A DNA stretch of 57,897 nucleotides from a virus. This document shows positions 42,207-49,593 of this stretch, piece by piece (position 1 is the stretch's first letter; every line of letters begins with the position of its first letter). Below the pieces are notes generated by a model, which was not told where the DNA came from, ran no database searches, and saw nothing but the letters and a program-made list of their open reading frames with translations. Where the stretch lies: IMG/VR virus record IMGVR_UViG_3300027985_001099, positions 1-57,897 of that record; one strand, 5' to 3'. The translations under genes and the position numbers were made by a program.

Positions 42207-42251
42207 GATTTTCCCAACGGTTTGCCCCTTCGTAAAGGGGCCGGAGGTTCC
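42207..42251 (+). repeat. 45-bp leader element, copy B, with the translation start of the next gene
   Basis: The hairpin GCCCCTT / AAGGGGC (loop CGTA) is followed by CCGGAGGTTCC and directly by the GTG start at 42252. It could tune access to the ribosome-binding site. Confidence 0.8.
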
Positions 42252-42560
42252 GTGATCCACATTATTCTACGATTGCCTGACGGCTGTTTGCCGATAACCA
42301 AGCTGGCGATGAACTATTACCGGATAAACGTCGCAGAGGACATAGCCGACGAATTCCGGGGTTACGCAAAGGAAATATTTGGTAAAGACCTCGTTGTTGA
42401 AGCCTCTGACAAATCCGATGGGCCAGACCACCTGTTATCGTTACTTGTGGGTGGTGGGAAGGAATTGCTTGAACGTAAAGATGAGTACTCCGCTTTCGCC
42501 GAGTCGATAAGGCTGTATCTGGAAACGGCTATGAACAAATTAAGGGGGTCCGTACATTGA
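42252..42560 (+). CDS. Hypothetical protein
   Basis: 102 aa, GTG at 42252 four bases after GGAGG. It contains LPDGCLPITKLAMNYYRINV, EFRGYAKEIFGKDLVVEASD and a helical C-terminus. Not recognised. Its stop overlaps the TTG start of the next gene. Confidence 0.6.
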   Translation: MIHIILRLPDGCLPITKLAMNYYRINVAEDIADEFRGYAKEIFGKDLVVEASDKSDGPDHLLSLLVGGGKELLERKDEYSAFAESIRLYLETAMNKLRGSVH

Positions 42561-42808
42561 GCAAAGTGTTTGGCATATTTGAACCACTCGGCATAGATGG
42601 CCGCCCAAATGGTACTGCCATCGTAAGCCGGGATTACACCACTGTTCCGCGTATATGGGCAAACGGCCTAAAGGACGTACCCGAGGGCGTTTACCTAGCC
42701 CGGGTATGCCAGCGTAAGCCGGCGCCTTTACTGAAAAGCGTTATGTCGATATATCGGGTCGTGGTGTGGGATGGCGCTAAGCCAGTAATTACTCGTATGG
42801 ATAATTGA
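42557..42808 (+). CDS. Hypothetical protein
   Basis: 83 aa, TTG start with AGGGGGT upstream. It is small and beta-rich (GVYLARVCQRKPAPLLKSVM, SIYRVVVWDGAKPVITRMDN). Not recognised. Confidence 0.58.
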   Translation: MSKVFGIFEPLGIDGRPNGTAIVSRDYTTVPRIWANGLKDVPEGVYLARVCQRKPAPLLKSVMSIYRVVVWDGAKPVITRMDN

Positions 42809-42831
42809 CCACACCTAAGGGGGGTAAGTCC

Positions 42832-43041
42832 ATGGACCCGACATTCACTGTTTGTCACCACATCAAGCGCTGCATTTCCGCCGAGTGGAATTGGCCTGAG
42901 GCTGGATTGCTGGGCCCATTCACCACAACTGCAACATACCGGTGCCTGTCATGCGGGAAACTAATGGTGGAAAACCATTCGGGTTGGTGGACCAAGGAAT
43001 CCTTAACCCACCTAGAAGTAGCGAAACTGGACCCACAGTGA
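42832..43041 (+). CDS. Small Cys/His-rich protein
   Basis: 69 aa from the ATG at 42832 (GGGGGGTAAG upstream). CHHIKRC near the start and YRCLSCGKLMVENHSGWW could bind zinc. Not recognised. Confidence 0.58.
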   Translation: MDPTFTVCHHIKRCISAEWNWPEAGLLGPFTTTATYRCLSCGKLMVENHSGWWTKESLTHLEVAKLDPQ

Positions 43042-43050
43042 GGCCGCGAA

Positions 43051-43230
43051 ATGGACGTAAAGCACGCCCGCGGTGAGTACCGCATTCTCAGCGCATCTCA
43101 TGATGCCGTGCAAAAAACGCTGAACCAGTGGCAGCACATGTACGATCTGTCGGTACTAAGCTGCTGCCACAATGGCGGAATAACCACAATGACTGTTTAC
43201 CGGAAGCCAATAGGTAAGGACACAGCATGA
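43051..43230 (+). CDS. Small hypothetical protein
   Basis: 59 aa, ATG at 43051, MDVKHARGEYRILSASHDAV to TVYRKPIGKDTA. It ends with an overlap (ATGA) on the next gene, which argues for coupled translation. Not recognised. Confidence 0.55.
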   Translation: MDVKHARGEYRILSASHDAVQKTLNQWQHMYDLSVLSCCHNGGITTMTVYRKPIGKDTA

Positions 43231-43451
43231 CCTCCGAACAAAAATACCCAAATATCGATCGGGAATTCGAACACCACGAATTTAAAGACCTGGTAGCCGA
43301 GTTGACCGAGGCACGCAAGGATGTCGCCCGAATTGACTATCTCGAGCGGCAGTTCCAGGTGAATCGTGACTTTTTCGAGGGCGAGGCCCCTGCTACGGTA
43401 CGTGAGGCCTTCGACATTGAAATGGCTAAAGAGGCTTCCGAAAATGGCTGA
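43227..43451 (+). CDS. Coiled-coil hypothetical protein
   Basis: 74 aa, with AAGGACAC before the ATG. It is acidic and helical (KDLVAELTEARKDVARIDYL). Not recognised. Confidence 0.58.
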   Translation: MTSEQKYPNIDREFEHHEFKDLVAELTEARKDVARIDYLERQFQVNRDFFEGEAPATVREAFDIEMAKEASENG

Positions 43452-43659
43452 CACCACCACGATAATTCCGGAGCGCTGGACCAGCCGGAAGTTTGTTGCC
43501 GCTATGGGGTGGGAGGCGGTTTTTGTCGCCCTACTATGGGTGGGCAAACTACCGGTCGAAGCGTTCATCACCCTAACGTTTCTAGCCCTTGGCGGGTACT
43601 TTATGGGCAACCTGGCGCAGAGCTACATCGCCAATATGACCGGAGGGCAACCCAAGTGA
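43444..43659 (+). CDS. Small two-span membrane protein
   Basis: 71 aa from the ATG at 43444, overlapping the previous stop by 8 bp. Two hydrophobic helices (VAAMGWEAVFVALLWVGKLP and FITLTFLALGGYFMGNLAQS) form a short hairpin. It resembles holin-like or envelope proteins, but the lysis genes are elsewhere. Confidence 0.6.
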   Translation: MADTTTIIPERWTSRKFVAAMGWEAVFVALLWVGKLPVEAFITLTFLALGGYFMGNLAQSYIANMTGGQPK

Positions 43660-43694
43660 ACCCTGGGCGAAATTAGCATACCCCCGGAGCCAGC

Positions 43695-43892
43695 ATGTCC
43701 TACCCAGCCAGTCAAAAAGCCCTAGTGCGTGAGGTCCAGGCGTATCCCAAAGGCCCCGGAAGTGAAGCCGGGGCTATCGCTTGGCTGGACAAGCACACCC
43801 CACTATGGCGTACCGGGCCGGCACCCGGCACCCGTGACGCCGGAGAAGTTTTTGATGACGAGCAGCTATCCAACTTATCGGAGTTCTTATGA
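43695..43892 (+). CDS. Small hypothetical protein
   Basis: 65 aa, ATG with GGAGCCAGC upstream. It contains KALVREVQAYPKGPGSEAGA and ends DDEQLSNLSEFL. ATGA overlap with the next gene. Not recognised. Confidence 0.58.
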   Translation: MSYPASQKALVREVQAYPKGPGSEAGAIAWLDKHTPLWRTGPAPGTRDAGEVFDDEQLSNLSEFL

Positions 43893-44347
43893 ATAAAGTA
43901 ACCCACATGCTGAAGATCCTCCCGAGGTACTTTGAAGCGGTACTGTCCGGGGATAAAACCTTTGAGATCCGAGACAACTCGGACCGAGAATTCCAGACGG
44001 GGGACTTGGTAGTCCTGCGCGAAATGGACATCACAAAAAGCGTATTCCAGTTCACGGGGCGCTCCGTAGAGAAACAGATCACGTACGTCACCAATTTTGC
44101 CCAGAAAGAGAACTACGTGGTGTTCGGCATGGCGGACCCGGAGGCTTGGGAGACGTTCAAGCTTTATAACCGGCGCGACGTGGCCGCGGAGCCCCAAGAA
44201 GACAAGCTGGCTATGGCCCAGGCGCTACGACGAGCTATTGACGAACTGAAAGCCAGCCGGGGCCTGTACACCGGTACCGAGGGTGATCCGGATCGGTTGG
44301 CCCAGATAGACGCAGACATTGAAGTACTCGCTAAATTGCTCGATTAG
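43889..44347 (+). CDS. DUF3850 (ASCH-like) protein with a polymerase-derived insert
   Basis: 152 aa. Residues 5-80 match the DUF3850/ASCH pattern: HMLKILPRYFEAVLSGDKTF, EIRDNSDREFQTGDLVVLRE and ENYVVFGM at the end. This is a PUA-like nucleic acid or nucleotide-binding fold. Residues of about 83-102 (DPEAWETFKLYNRRDVAAE) are identical to the exo III region of the phage polymerase, because 58 bp are duplicated exactly in frame. The last 45 residues are a helical tail (LAMAQALRRAIDELKASRGL). The gene is therefore a chimera. Confidence 0.8.
   Translation: MNKVTHMLKILPRYFEAVLSGDKTFEIRDNSDREFQTGDLVVLREMDITKSVFQFTGRSVEKQITYVTNFAQKENYVVFGMADPEAWETFKLYNRRDVAAEPQEDKLAMAQALRRAIDELKASRGLYTGTEGDPDRLAQIDADIEVLAKLLD
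44135..44192 (+). repeat. 58-bp exact duplication, copy in the DUF3850 gene
   Basis: Identical to 26629-26686 on the minus strand (family A polymerase). It lies at the end of the DUF3850 domain and joins it in frame to a helical tail. Confidence 0.9.
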
Positions 44348-44361
44348 CCTGAGGTGTGGCC

Positions 44362-44577
44362 ATGACATCAAAATTGATCGGGATCAATATTGCGTACGTC
44401 CTGTTCATGACCGTAGCCGCATTTGTGGCCCTGCTTGCCGCGCTGGCGTTCGGGGTCCTGTGGAAAGCCGACGGGGTACGTCACAGCTTCTCCTTGTTCG
44501 GCAAGTACGCCAGGGTCATGACGCTGTACCGTAATTTCTTGTGCGAAAAAACCCGCAGCGAAATAGTGAAATTTTAG
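44362..44577 (+). CDS. Single-span membrane protein
   Basis: 71 aa, ATG at 44362 with GAGGTGTGG upstream. A hydrophobic helix (IGINIAYVLFMTVAAFVALL and on to residue 32) is followed by a basic cytoplasmic-type tail. Not recognised. Confidence 0.6.
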   Translation: MTSKLIGINIAYVLFMTVAAFVALLAALAFGVLWKADGVRHSFSLFGKYARVMTLYRNFLCEKTRSEIVKF

Positions 44578-44652
44578 TGTTTTAACGCCAATATGCCTTG
44601 CAATCCTCCTGCTATCTACTAGGCTTAGGTTGTACGACAGGGGAGTTACGTC

Positions 44653-44928
44653 ATGGGCATGTTGGGCAACTCGGATTTTTGGTCATACTCTCGGCGCCAC
44701 GGGTTCTGCACCGGGCCAGAGACCATCGCTGATACCCGCCCTAACGCCACTGTATCCGGGCACTGGATCCCAGAGCTGGCGAAACACTCCGCATTTGTAC
44801 ACCGATTCCCCGACCAGCTCGCCAAGCTGAACCGTTACTGGCTGGCGTTTCAGGCCGGGGTTCCCCCAGAAAGCCGAGCTGCTCATAATTTAATCGACAC
44901 GCCGGCCCACCTGGTAGAGTTTTTGTGA
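44653..44928 (+). CDS. Hypothetical protein
   Basis: 91 aa, ATG with AGGGGAGTTACGTC upstream. It contains RHGFCTGPETIADTRPNATV and a helical C-terminus with HLVEFL. Not recognised. Confidence 0.58.
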   Translation: MGMLGNSDFWSYSRRHGFCTGPETIADTRPNATVSGHWIPELAKHSAFVHRFPDQLAKLNRYWLAFQAGVPPESRAAHNLIDTPAHLVEFL

Positions 44929-45029
44929 CCGGGATCACGCATTTGGGCCCCGCCGACCGGTACCTTAGGTCAGGCCCAAGTGACAACGCATGGATTGCGG
45001 GGGTCCCTCACGGATATGGGGATAGGCAC

Positions 45030-45278
45030 ATGGAGCACACAGCGGATGACCTTGACCGCGCCGCCAATCTTTCGGCTGAGCGCATCGCTATAGAAATTTT
45101 CCACATCAGACAACGGGCTAACGAGGCAGAGGCAGAGCAAACTGGCCGCTGTCTCTATTGCGGGGCCCCCCTGCTCGGGCGCCGCTGGTGTGACGCCGGT
45201 TGTCGGGACTACTGGCAAGCTGAGAAGGACATGGCTAAGCGCCAAGGTCACCCGGACCGGGAGGACTACGACTCATGA
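45030..45278 (+). CDS. Small zinc-ribbon phage protein
   Basis: 82 aa from the ATG at 45030 (GGGGATAGG upstream); a GTG at 44925 overlapping the previous gene would give 117 aa. The core CLYCGAPLLGRRWCDAGCRD followed by YWQAEKDMAKRQGHPDRE has four Cys, as in the short phage zinc-ribbon proteins. A helical segment precedes it. Confidence 0.72.
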   Translation: MEHTADDLDRAANLSAERIAIEIFHIRQRANEAEAEQTGRCLYCGAPLLGRRWCDAGCRDYWQAEKDMAKRQGHPDREDYDS

Positions 45279-45595
45279 CCGAGTACCAAGTCCACGGTGA
45301 CGGGTCCTTGGTAGCCCGGGACCACCATCATCAGAGCCTCACGATCTGTCCACATGCGATAGAGCGCTGGAAAGCCCGATTCAACAGTGATCTTGCCGCC
45401 CTGGCGTACCGGGCCCTTACTGCCGGACGGCTCCGGCAGCGTGAGGCGAAACGTGACCCGTGGGTTAGCGGCCAGGTGGAAAAAGCAGGTCGGACGCGGC
45501 ACTTACGCAAGCACGGCAGCGCCCTGTTCGTCCTGGAAGGCGACATCGTGGTTACTGTCCTCAACGCCCAGCATCGGGAGCGGCAACGTAAATGA
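45275..45595 (+). CDS. Hypothetical basic phage protein
   Basis: 106 aa, ATGA overlap with the previous gene. It has SLTICPHAIERWKARFNSDL, then a helical part and HLRKHGSALFVLEGDIVVTV, a pattern seen in small phage proteins that begin with a conserved H-A-x-x-R-W-x-x-R element. The function is unknown. Confidence 0.62.
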   Translation: MTEYQVHGDGSLVARDHHHQSLTICPHAIERWKARFNSDLAALAYRALTAGRLRQREAKRDPWVSGQVEKAGRTRHLRKHGSALFVLEGDIVVTVLNAQHRERQRK

Positions 45596-45954
45596 CCGAC
45601 GTCATGGACGACGACGACGAATTTCCGGAATACGACCAGGAAACATTAGACGCAGTCTTCGACGTGATGATGACGGCAGAATCGATGGGCCCGGATCAGG
45701 CCATGTCATTTTTGCAGTGCCTTCTCACGTCAGCAGCGGCTACGCTGGCCTGCGCCTGTGCGTATGACCCAGATACGCTAGATGACATCGCTGACGCGGT
45801 AATCGAGTGCCTGTCCGAACCGGGTAGCGAGTCTGAAACCGAGACCATAGAGCCGCAGTACCTTGCCGAGGATGAGCCGAAATTCAGCCCCGAGGTGGTG
45901 GCGGGCATCGACAACGCAGACTTTTTTATCGAGGGCAACGACACATGTCACTGA
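45592..45954 (+). CDS. Acidic hypothetical protein
   Basis: 120 aa, very acidic (MTDVMDDDDEFPEYDQETLD, SEPGSESETETIEPQYLAED), with a more hydrophobic middle (LQCLLTSAAATLACACAY). It overlaps both neighbours. Acidity suggests a DNA-mimic or binding partner, as speculation only. Confidence 0.6.
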   Translation: MTDVMDDDDEFPEYDQETLDAVFDVMMTAESMGPDQAMSFLQCLLTSAAATLACACAYDPDTLDDIADAVIECLSEPGSESETETIEPQYLAEDEPKFSPEVVAGIDNADFFIEGNDTCH

Positions 45955-46307
45955 GAGACGCCCTTGCTAACCCGGGCTTTTGCGAATGGGCGCGCCGTCA
46001 AGTCCACGGGGTGTCCATCTTCAAAGGTCCTGACGGAGTGCTATCCGACCCATACCAATTGGTTGACCGGATGACGTTACCGGATGCTGAGTACCTGGCC
46101 AGGTTTTGCCGGCGTAGCTACGCAACCGACCAGGGTCTGATACCGAACGCCAACGCCGCATTAGCGGCACGGGCGGAAATGGCCGCCAGGCTTACTCGAA
46201 TGTGGGCCGCATATCAAGCCGGCACATATGGGCGATTGGAGTACCTAACCGAGGTAATCCACGAGCTCGAAGTGGAACTAACAAATCCTTTATCAGAATT
46301 TATCTGA
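45945..46307 (+). CDS. Hypothetical protein
   Basis: 120 aa, overlapping the preceding gene by 10 bp. It contains NPGFCEWARRQVHGVSIFKG and a helical C-terminus (LAARAEMAARLTRMWAAYQA). Not recognised. Confidence 0.58.
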   Translation: MSLRDALANPGFCEWARRQVHGVSIFKGPDGVLSDPYQLVDRMTLPDAEYLARFCRRSYATDQGLIPNANAALAARAEMAARLTRMWAAYQAGTYGRLEYLTEVIHELEVELTNPLSEFI

Positions 46308-46318
46308 GGGCAATACCT

Positions 46319-46525
46319 ATGGATCGATACCTATCAGTCCCGGAAGACCTTGTTTACACACTGCGGGGAACGGTACAAGAGCGCCTGGACCAGATCCAGC
46401 ACACCCGCCGCGTCGAGGGTTCGCACCACGACCATCACGAGGAACGGACCCTTCAGGGCATCGTGATCGTGCTGAACAATATTATGGCCACCCGGCCGAT
46501 GACAAAGGACCAAGGACCAAAGTAA
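46319..46525 (+). CDS. Small hypothetical protein
   Basis: 68 aa from the ATG at 46319 (GAGGGCAA upstream). It has a helical stretch with LRGTVQERLDQIQHTRRVEG and a His-rich HHDHHEE. Not recognised. Confidence 0.55.
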   Translation: MDRYLSVPEDLVYTLRGTVQERLDQIQHTRRVEGSHHDHHEERTLQGIVIVLNNIMATRPMTKDQGPK

Positions 46526-46582
46526 CCCGCCCCGGAGGCTATGGGGCCCATACGACTTTTACCTGACGCCAAGGAGGCACGC

Positions 46583-46774
46583 ATGAAACGACCATACCAG
46601 GGGGTATCAACGGAAGATATCCAAAAGCGTATCGAGAGCGTCCGCAAGAGCCTCCCGTATGCCGAGGGCCAAGACTACTACACCGAGAAACAGGACTTGT
46701 GCGACATGGAGGTCGAGTTAGTCGTACGACAGGCAGTACCTCTAGAATCACTAACCCGGGGGCCCCATGTCTGA
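46583..46774 (+). CDS. Small helical protein
   Basis: 63 aa from the ATG at 46583 (AAGGAGG upstream). It reads MKRPYQGVSTEDIQKRIESV then RKSLPYAEGQDYYTEKQDLC. Not recognised. Confidence 0.58.
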   Translation: MKRPYQGVSTEDIQKRIESVRKSLPYAEGQDYYTEKQDLCDMEVELVVRQAVPLESLTRGPHV

Positions 46775-46946
46775 TACTCGCATATCCTGGCACACATACC
46801 AACGGTACCATGGCTGCAAGAGCCTGGACGAGATAGTTAAGCTCTCCTATCACTCCCGCCGCCGCTGGAGCCTACGAGGACACCGGCAGCCCATCCAAGC
46901 ACCTAGTTCACTAGCCGAGCTCGCGATTTGGCGGGCTCCATACTGA
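46767..46946 (+). CDS. Small basic hypothetical protein
   Basis: 59 aa, ATG at 46767 (GGGGGCCCC upstream), overlapping the previous gene by 8 bp. It contains SDTRISWHTYQRYHGCKSLD and YHSRRRWSLRGHRQP. Not recognised. Confidence 0.52.
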   Translation: MSDTRISWHTYQRYHGCKSLDEIVKLSYHSRRRWSLRGHRQPIQAPSSLAELAIWRAPY

Positions 46947-46955
46947 GGTACGCAT

Positions 46956-47678
46956 ATGGACATGCAAAAACTGTACAACCTCGCCCTGTACGACCACGAT
47001 CGGAACCCTGTGATCGCGTATGGTGCGCCCGGATCGGGTAAAACGAAACTGGCCATGGAAGCTGGCCTCAAATGGATTTTGCACGACAAGCGAAAAAAGC
47101 TGGTCTTATGTAACCCGGCAAAACCGTACGGGGATGAGGAAATAGGGGCGCTGCCCGGGGACCTGAACTCGAAAATGGCCCCCTGGATGGAGCCATTCTA
47201 TCAGTACCTGGAGGAAGAACTTGGGCGGTCCAGGCTGCAGGAATACCTCGATACCGGCCGGATCGTGGTTCAGCCGCTGTGCATGGTCCAGGGGCGAAAC
47301 CATGACAACTCATTTCTCGTGCTGGATGAGGCGCAAAATGCCTGCTTCATGCAGCTGGTTATGTTCCTGACCAGAGCCACGGATGCGTCCAAAGTAGTGA
47401 TCTGCGGGGACGTCAACCAAGTGGCCCCCGGATTCCTCCACTCCGGGCTGAATGAACTGATCCTGTTTGCCGCGCATACCGAGTTTTTCGTCCACACGAT
47501 CAAGTTCACGTCAGACCACGTGAAGCGCGGCAAACGCTGCCAGAAGCTGGTGCAGGCTCTCGAGGAATGGCAGGCGCTGGGCGGCCTGGATGGGTACCTA
47601 AGGCTGAAGGCCGAAAAGAACGGGTGCGCCCAGGACGGTCCCGAGTGGGCGTCAAACCCGGACACAGACTGGGATTGA
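46956..47678 (+). CDS. PhoH-like ATPase
   Basis: 240 aa. Walker A GAPGSGKT at residues 23-30, Walker B FLVLDEAQN at about 119-127, and PhoH-specific ICGDVNQVAPG. Size is that of phage PhoH proteins. It is an RNA-handling or stress-type ATPase. Its role in phages is not established. Confidence 0.88.
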   Translation: MDMQKLYNLALYDHDRNPVIAYGAPGSGKTKLAMEAGLKWILHDKRKKLVLCNPAKPYGDEEIGALPGDLNSKMAPWMEPFYQYLEEELGRSRLQEYLDTGRIVVQPLCMVQGRNHDNSFLVLDEAQNACFMQLVMFLTRATDASKVVICGDVNQVAPGFLHSGLNELILFAAHTEFFVHTIKFTSDHVKRGKRCQKLVQALEEWQALGGLDGYLRLKAEKNGCAQDGPEWASNPDTDWD

Positions 47679-47702
47679 GTCCCGCCCGAGGGGGAACAGG
47701 CC

Positions 47703-47975
47703 ATGTTGATGTACAAATACCGCATCCGAGCCAGTATGCAGATCTACGGTCACGACGACACCCTGGCGGGAATTGTCCACAGCAGGTACCCACTTACCGA
47801 GCGGGACCTGCGGGACCACGCCATCCGGGAAGCTCCGCCAGGCTACGTGGCCTTCGGGACCCTAGACTGGACCGGCCCAATGAATGAAGAAGAACCGCAC
47901 AACGAGGACGACGAAAAATGGATAACCACCGTGGCGAGCTGGACCTCGTCGAAACTATTGTATCCGACACACTGA
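47703..47975 (+). CDS. Hypothetical protein
   Basis: 90 aa, starting MLMYKYRIRASMQIYGHDDT and continuing YPLTERDLRDHAIREAPPGY, GFGT-type TLDWTGPMNEEEPHNEDDEK. It overlaps the following gene by 58 bp in another frame. Not recognised. Confidence 0.55.
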   Translation: MLMYKYRIRASMQIYGHDDTLAGIVHSRYPLTERDLRDHAIREAPPGYVAFGTLDWTGPMNEEEPHNEDDEKWITTVASWTSSKLLYPTH

Positions 47976-48136
47976 CCGAAGAAGGGCTGGCCAGCTATCA
48001 GCACTACTTGAAAACCCTGCGGGAGTTCCACGGGATCGCAACCCGCGAAGGTAAGCAACAGCAAGCGGGGTTTTTACTGGCGATTGCCCGATTTGGGATT
48101 GACGTGCAGTTTGGCGTCGTCCCGGAGGCCAAGTGA
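47918..48136 (+). CDS. Small hypothetical protein
   Basis: 72 aa, helical (MDNHRGELDLVETIVSDTLT, YLKTLREFHGIATREGKQQQ). It starts within the preceding gene with GAGGACGACG upstream. It is the last gene before the Rep control region. Confidence 0.55.
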   Translation: MDNHRGELDLVETIVSDTLTEEGLASYQHYLKTLREFHGIATREGKQQQAGFLLAIARFGIDVQFGVVPEAK

Positions 48137-48232
48137 CCTGGATCAACATAGAGCCACTTGGCTCATAGTTGGGGTTGCGCGCCTCTTGACCATAGTCAGA
48201 TGGGCAGCGTAATCTGGATTGAAGAAATGAAA

Positions 48233-48260
48233 AAGGCCCCCCAATTGGGAGGCCTTTCTA
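48233..48260. terminator. Bidirectional-type hairpin before the rep leader
   Basis: AAAGGCC, CCCAATTGGG and GGCCTTT form a stem with a self-complementary centre. It separates the small-gene operon from the replicon. The T-run is short. Confidence 0.55.
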
Positions 48261-48374
48261 GGCCAAGGTGGATTGCCGTCCCTCTTGGCCAGGTAGCGGA
48301 ACCGTGCGGGGAACAGCTACAAAGTCCAGTTTCAGTCTATATAAGCACCGCGTAGGCTGCAACAAAATTCCATC

Positions 48375-48448
48375 CCTCGCTCAGTTTCGGCACATACCGA
48401 GGCTAAACCCGGCATCGTCGGGCCGCATAGCCTCGTACCCGAGCGAGG
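48375..48448 (+). promoter_or_regulatory. Structured rep leader that sequesters the ribosome-binding site
   Basis: The outer stem pairs CCTCGCTC (48375-48382) with GAGCGAGG (48441-48448), which contains the rep ribosome-binding site ten bases before the ATG. The inner hairpin pairs CGAGGCTA (48398-48405) with TAGCCTCG (48428-48435), and CCCG / CGGG pair inside that. ColE2-type plasmids control Rep translation through leader RNA and an antisense RNA. A TATATAAG box at 48338 is the best promoter candidate. The 321-bp gap 48137-48457 holds no gene. Confidence 0.7.
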
Positions 48449-48457
48449 AACCGGGAC

Positions 48458-49441
48458 ATGGAATGCCGCTGTGCGCCGCATGGGCGCGATCAATTTATTG
48501 ACCGGTTACCCCGCCGGCCGTACTGCACCGATGACCCCGCTAGCGGGTTGGACATTCGGCCAAAACACACGGCGCTACGGTACCGGCACATCCAGCCAAA
48601 CCCACCCGCCCATGTGTCCTGCCTGGTTTTCGATATCGATCGGGATAACGGGTATTACGCCTGGAAAGATACCGGGCTACCCGAGCCGCATTGGGCGTCT
48701 GTCAATCGCAAAAATGGCCATGCGCACATCGGGTACCTGCTCGCCACGCCGGTTGTCCGCACCAATGCCGCCCGGCTGGCGCCGCTACGGTACCTAGCGG
48801 CCATTGAGTGGGTCTTGAAGCGTAGGCTTGGCGCAGACATGGGGTACGTTGGCCTCATATCAAAGAATCCCGTCCACGACGATTGGCTAACCGTATGGGC
48901 CCCCCTAGACCCGTACACTCTGGATTACCTGGCCGAGTTCTGTCCGGACTGCGAGCTGGCCGAATATGCGCAAAGGCCGAAACGCGAACACGCCGGGCTC
49001 GGGCGAAACGTTGAGCTGTTCGACAGCGTCCGGGGATGGGCATATACCGCCGTCAGAGCGTACTGGAGACCAGACGGGTATGGAGCTTGGGCAGACGCTG
49101 TGCTTGATGCCTGCCGACAGGCTAACGCCTATGGCGCCGACGTAGGGGGGCCGTTACCCGTTAACGAGGTGCGGGCCACGGCCAAGAGCATTGCGAAATG
49201 GGTCTGGCACAGGTTCACGCCGGCCGGGTTTAGCGAGGTACAAGCTAAGCGGGGGGCTAAGGGCGGTAGGGTGTCGAAACGGCCAACCCGCAGCGGAAAG
49301 ACTATGGGCGAGCTGCTGCCTGAGGTCCACCGGCTCAAGGCTTCCGGCAGCAGCACCCAGGACATAGCCGATCAGCTCAACATCAGCACCGGATCCGTCA
49401 AGCGGTACCTGCGGCAGCCTAGCGATCAAGTGGATCAATAA
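48458..49441 (+). CDS. rep: ColE2-type plasmid replication initiator Rep
   Basis: 327 aa, ATG at 48458. The N-terminal catalytic domain has QFIDRLPRRPYCTDDPASGL, LRYRHIQPNPPAHVSCLVFD-type segments with FDIDRD, NRKNGHAHIGYLLATPV and a PriCT-like part (GRNVELFDSVRGWAYTAVRA). These are the marks of the Replicase / ColE2 Rep family (about 300 aa), which makes a short RNA primer at its origin for host DNA polymerase I. A C-terminal HTH (STQDIADQLNISTGSVKRYL) would bind the origin. The origin motif follows the stop codon immediately. This gene is out of place in a lambda-like phage and makes it a candidate phage-plasmid. Confidence 0.9.
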   Translation: MECRCAPHGRDQFIDRLPRRPYCTDDPASGLDIRPKHTALRYRHIQPNPPAHVSCLVFDIDRDNGYYAWKDTGLPEPHWASVNRKNGHAHIGYLLATPVVRTNAARLAPLRYLAAIEWVLKRRLGADMGYVGLISKNPVHDDWLTVWAPLDPYTLDYLAEFCPDCELAEYAQRPKREHAGLGRNVELFDSVRGWAYTAVRAYWRPDGYGAWADAVLDACRQANAYGADVGGPLPVNEVRATAKSIAKWVWHRFTPAGFSEVQAKRGAKGGRVSKRPTRSGKTMGELLPEVHRLKASGSSTQDIADQLNISTGSVKRYLRQPSDQVDQ

Positions 49442-49490
49442 GCCATATCAGATAACAGCGCCCGAAGGGCGTGGCTTTTTATTTTAGGCC
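49438..49490 (+). other. ColE2-type replication origin
   Basis: Directly at the rep stop the sequence reads ATAAGCC, then ATCAGATAACAGCGCCC, a short inverted repeat (CGCCC / GGGCG) and a T-run. The ColE2 plasmid origin, as I remember it, contains GATAAGCCTTATCAGATAAC followed by AGCGCCC, immediately downstream of its rep gene. The agreement in sequence and position is strong. The hairpin plus T-run can also act as the rep terminator. Confidence 0.8.
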
Positions 49491-49593
49491 TTGTCTTAGA
49501 GAGGGGATCTGGCGAGGTGGGGAACTCCCGAACCCGGAGGGCTGTCCATCAGGCCCCGGCCTGTGGGCAGGGGAGTTGTCCACGGAGCGGGCT

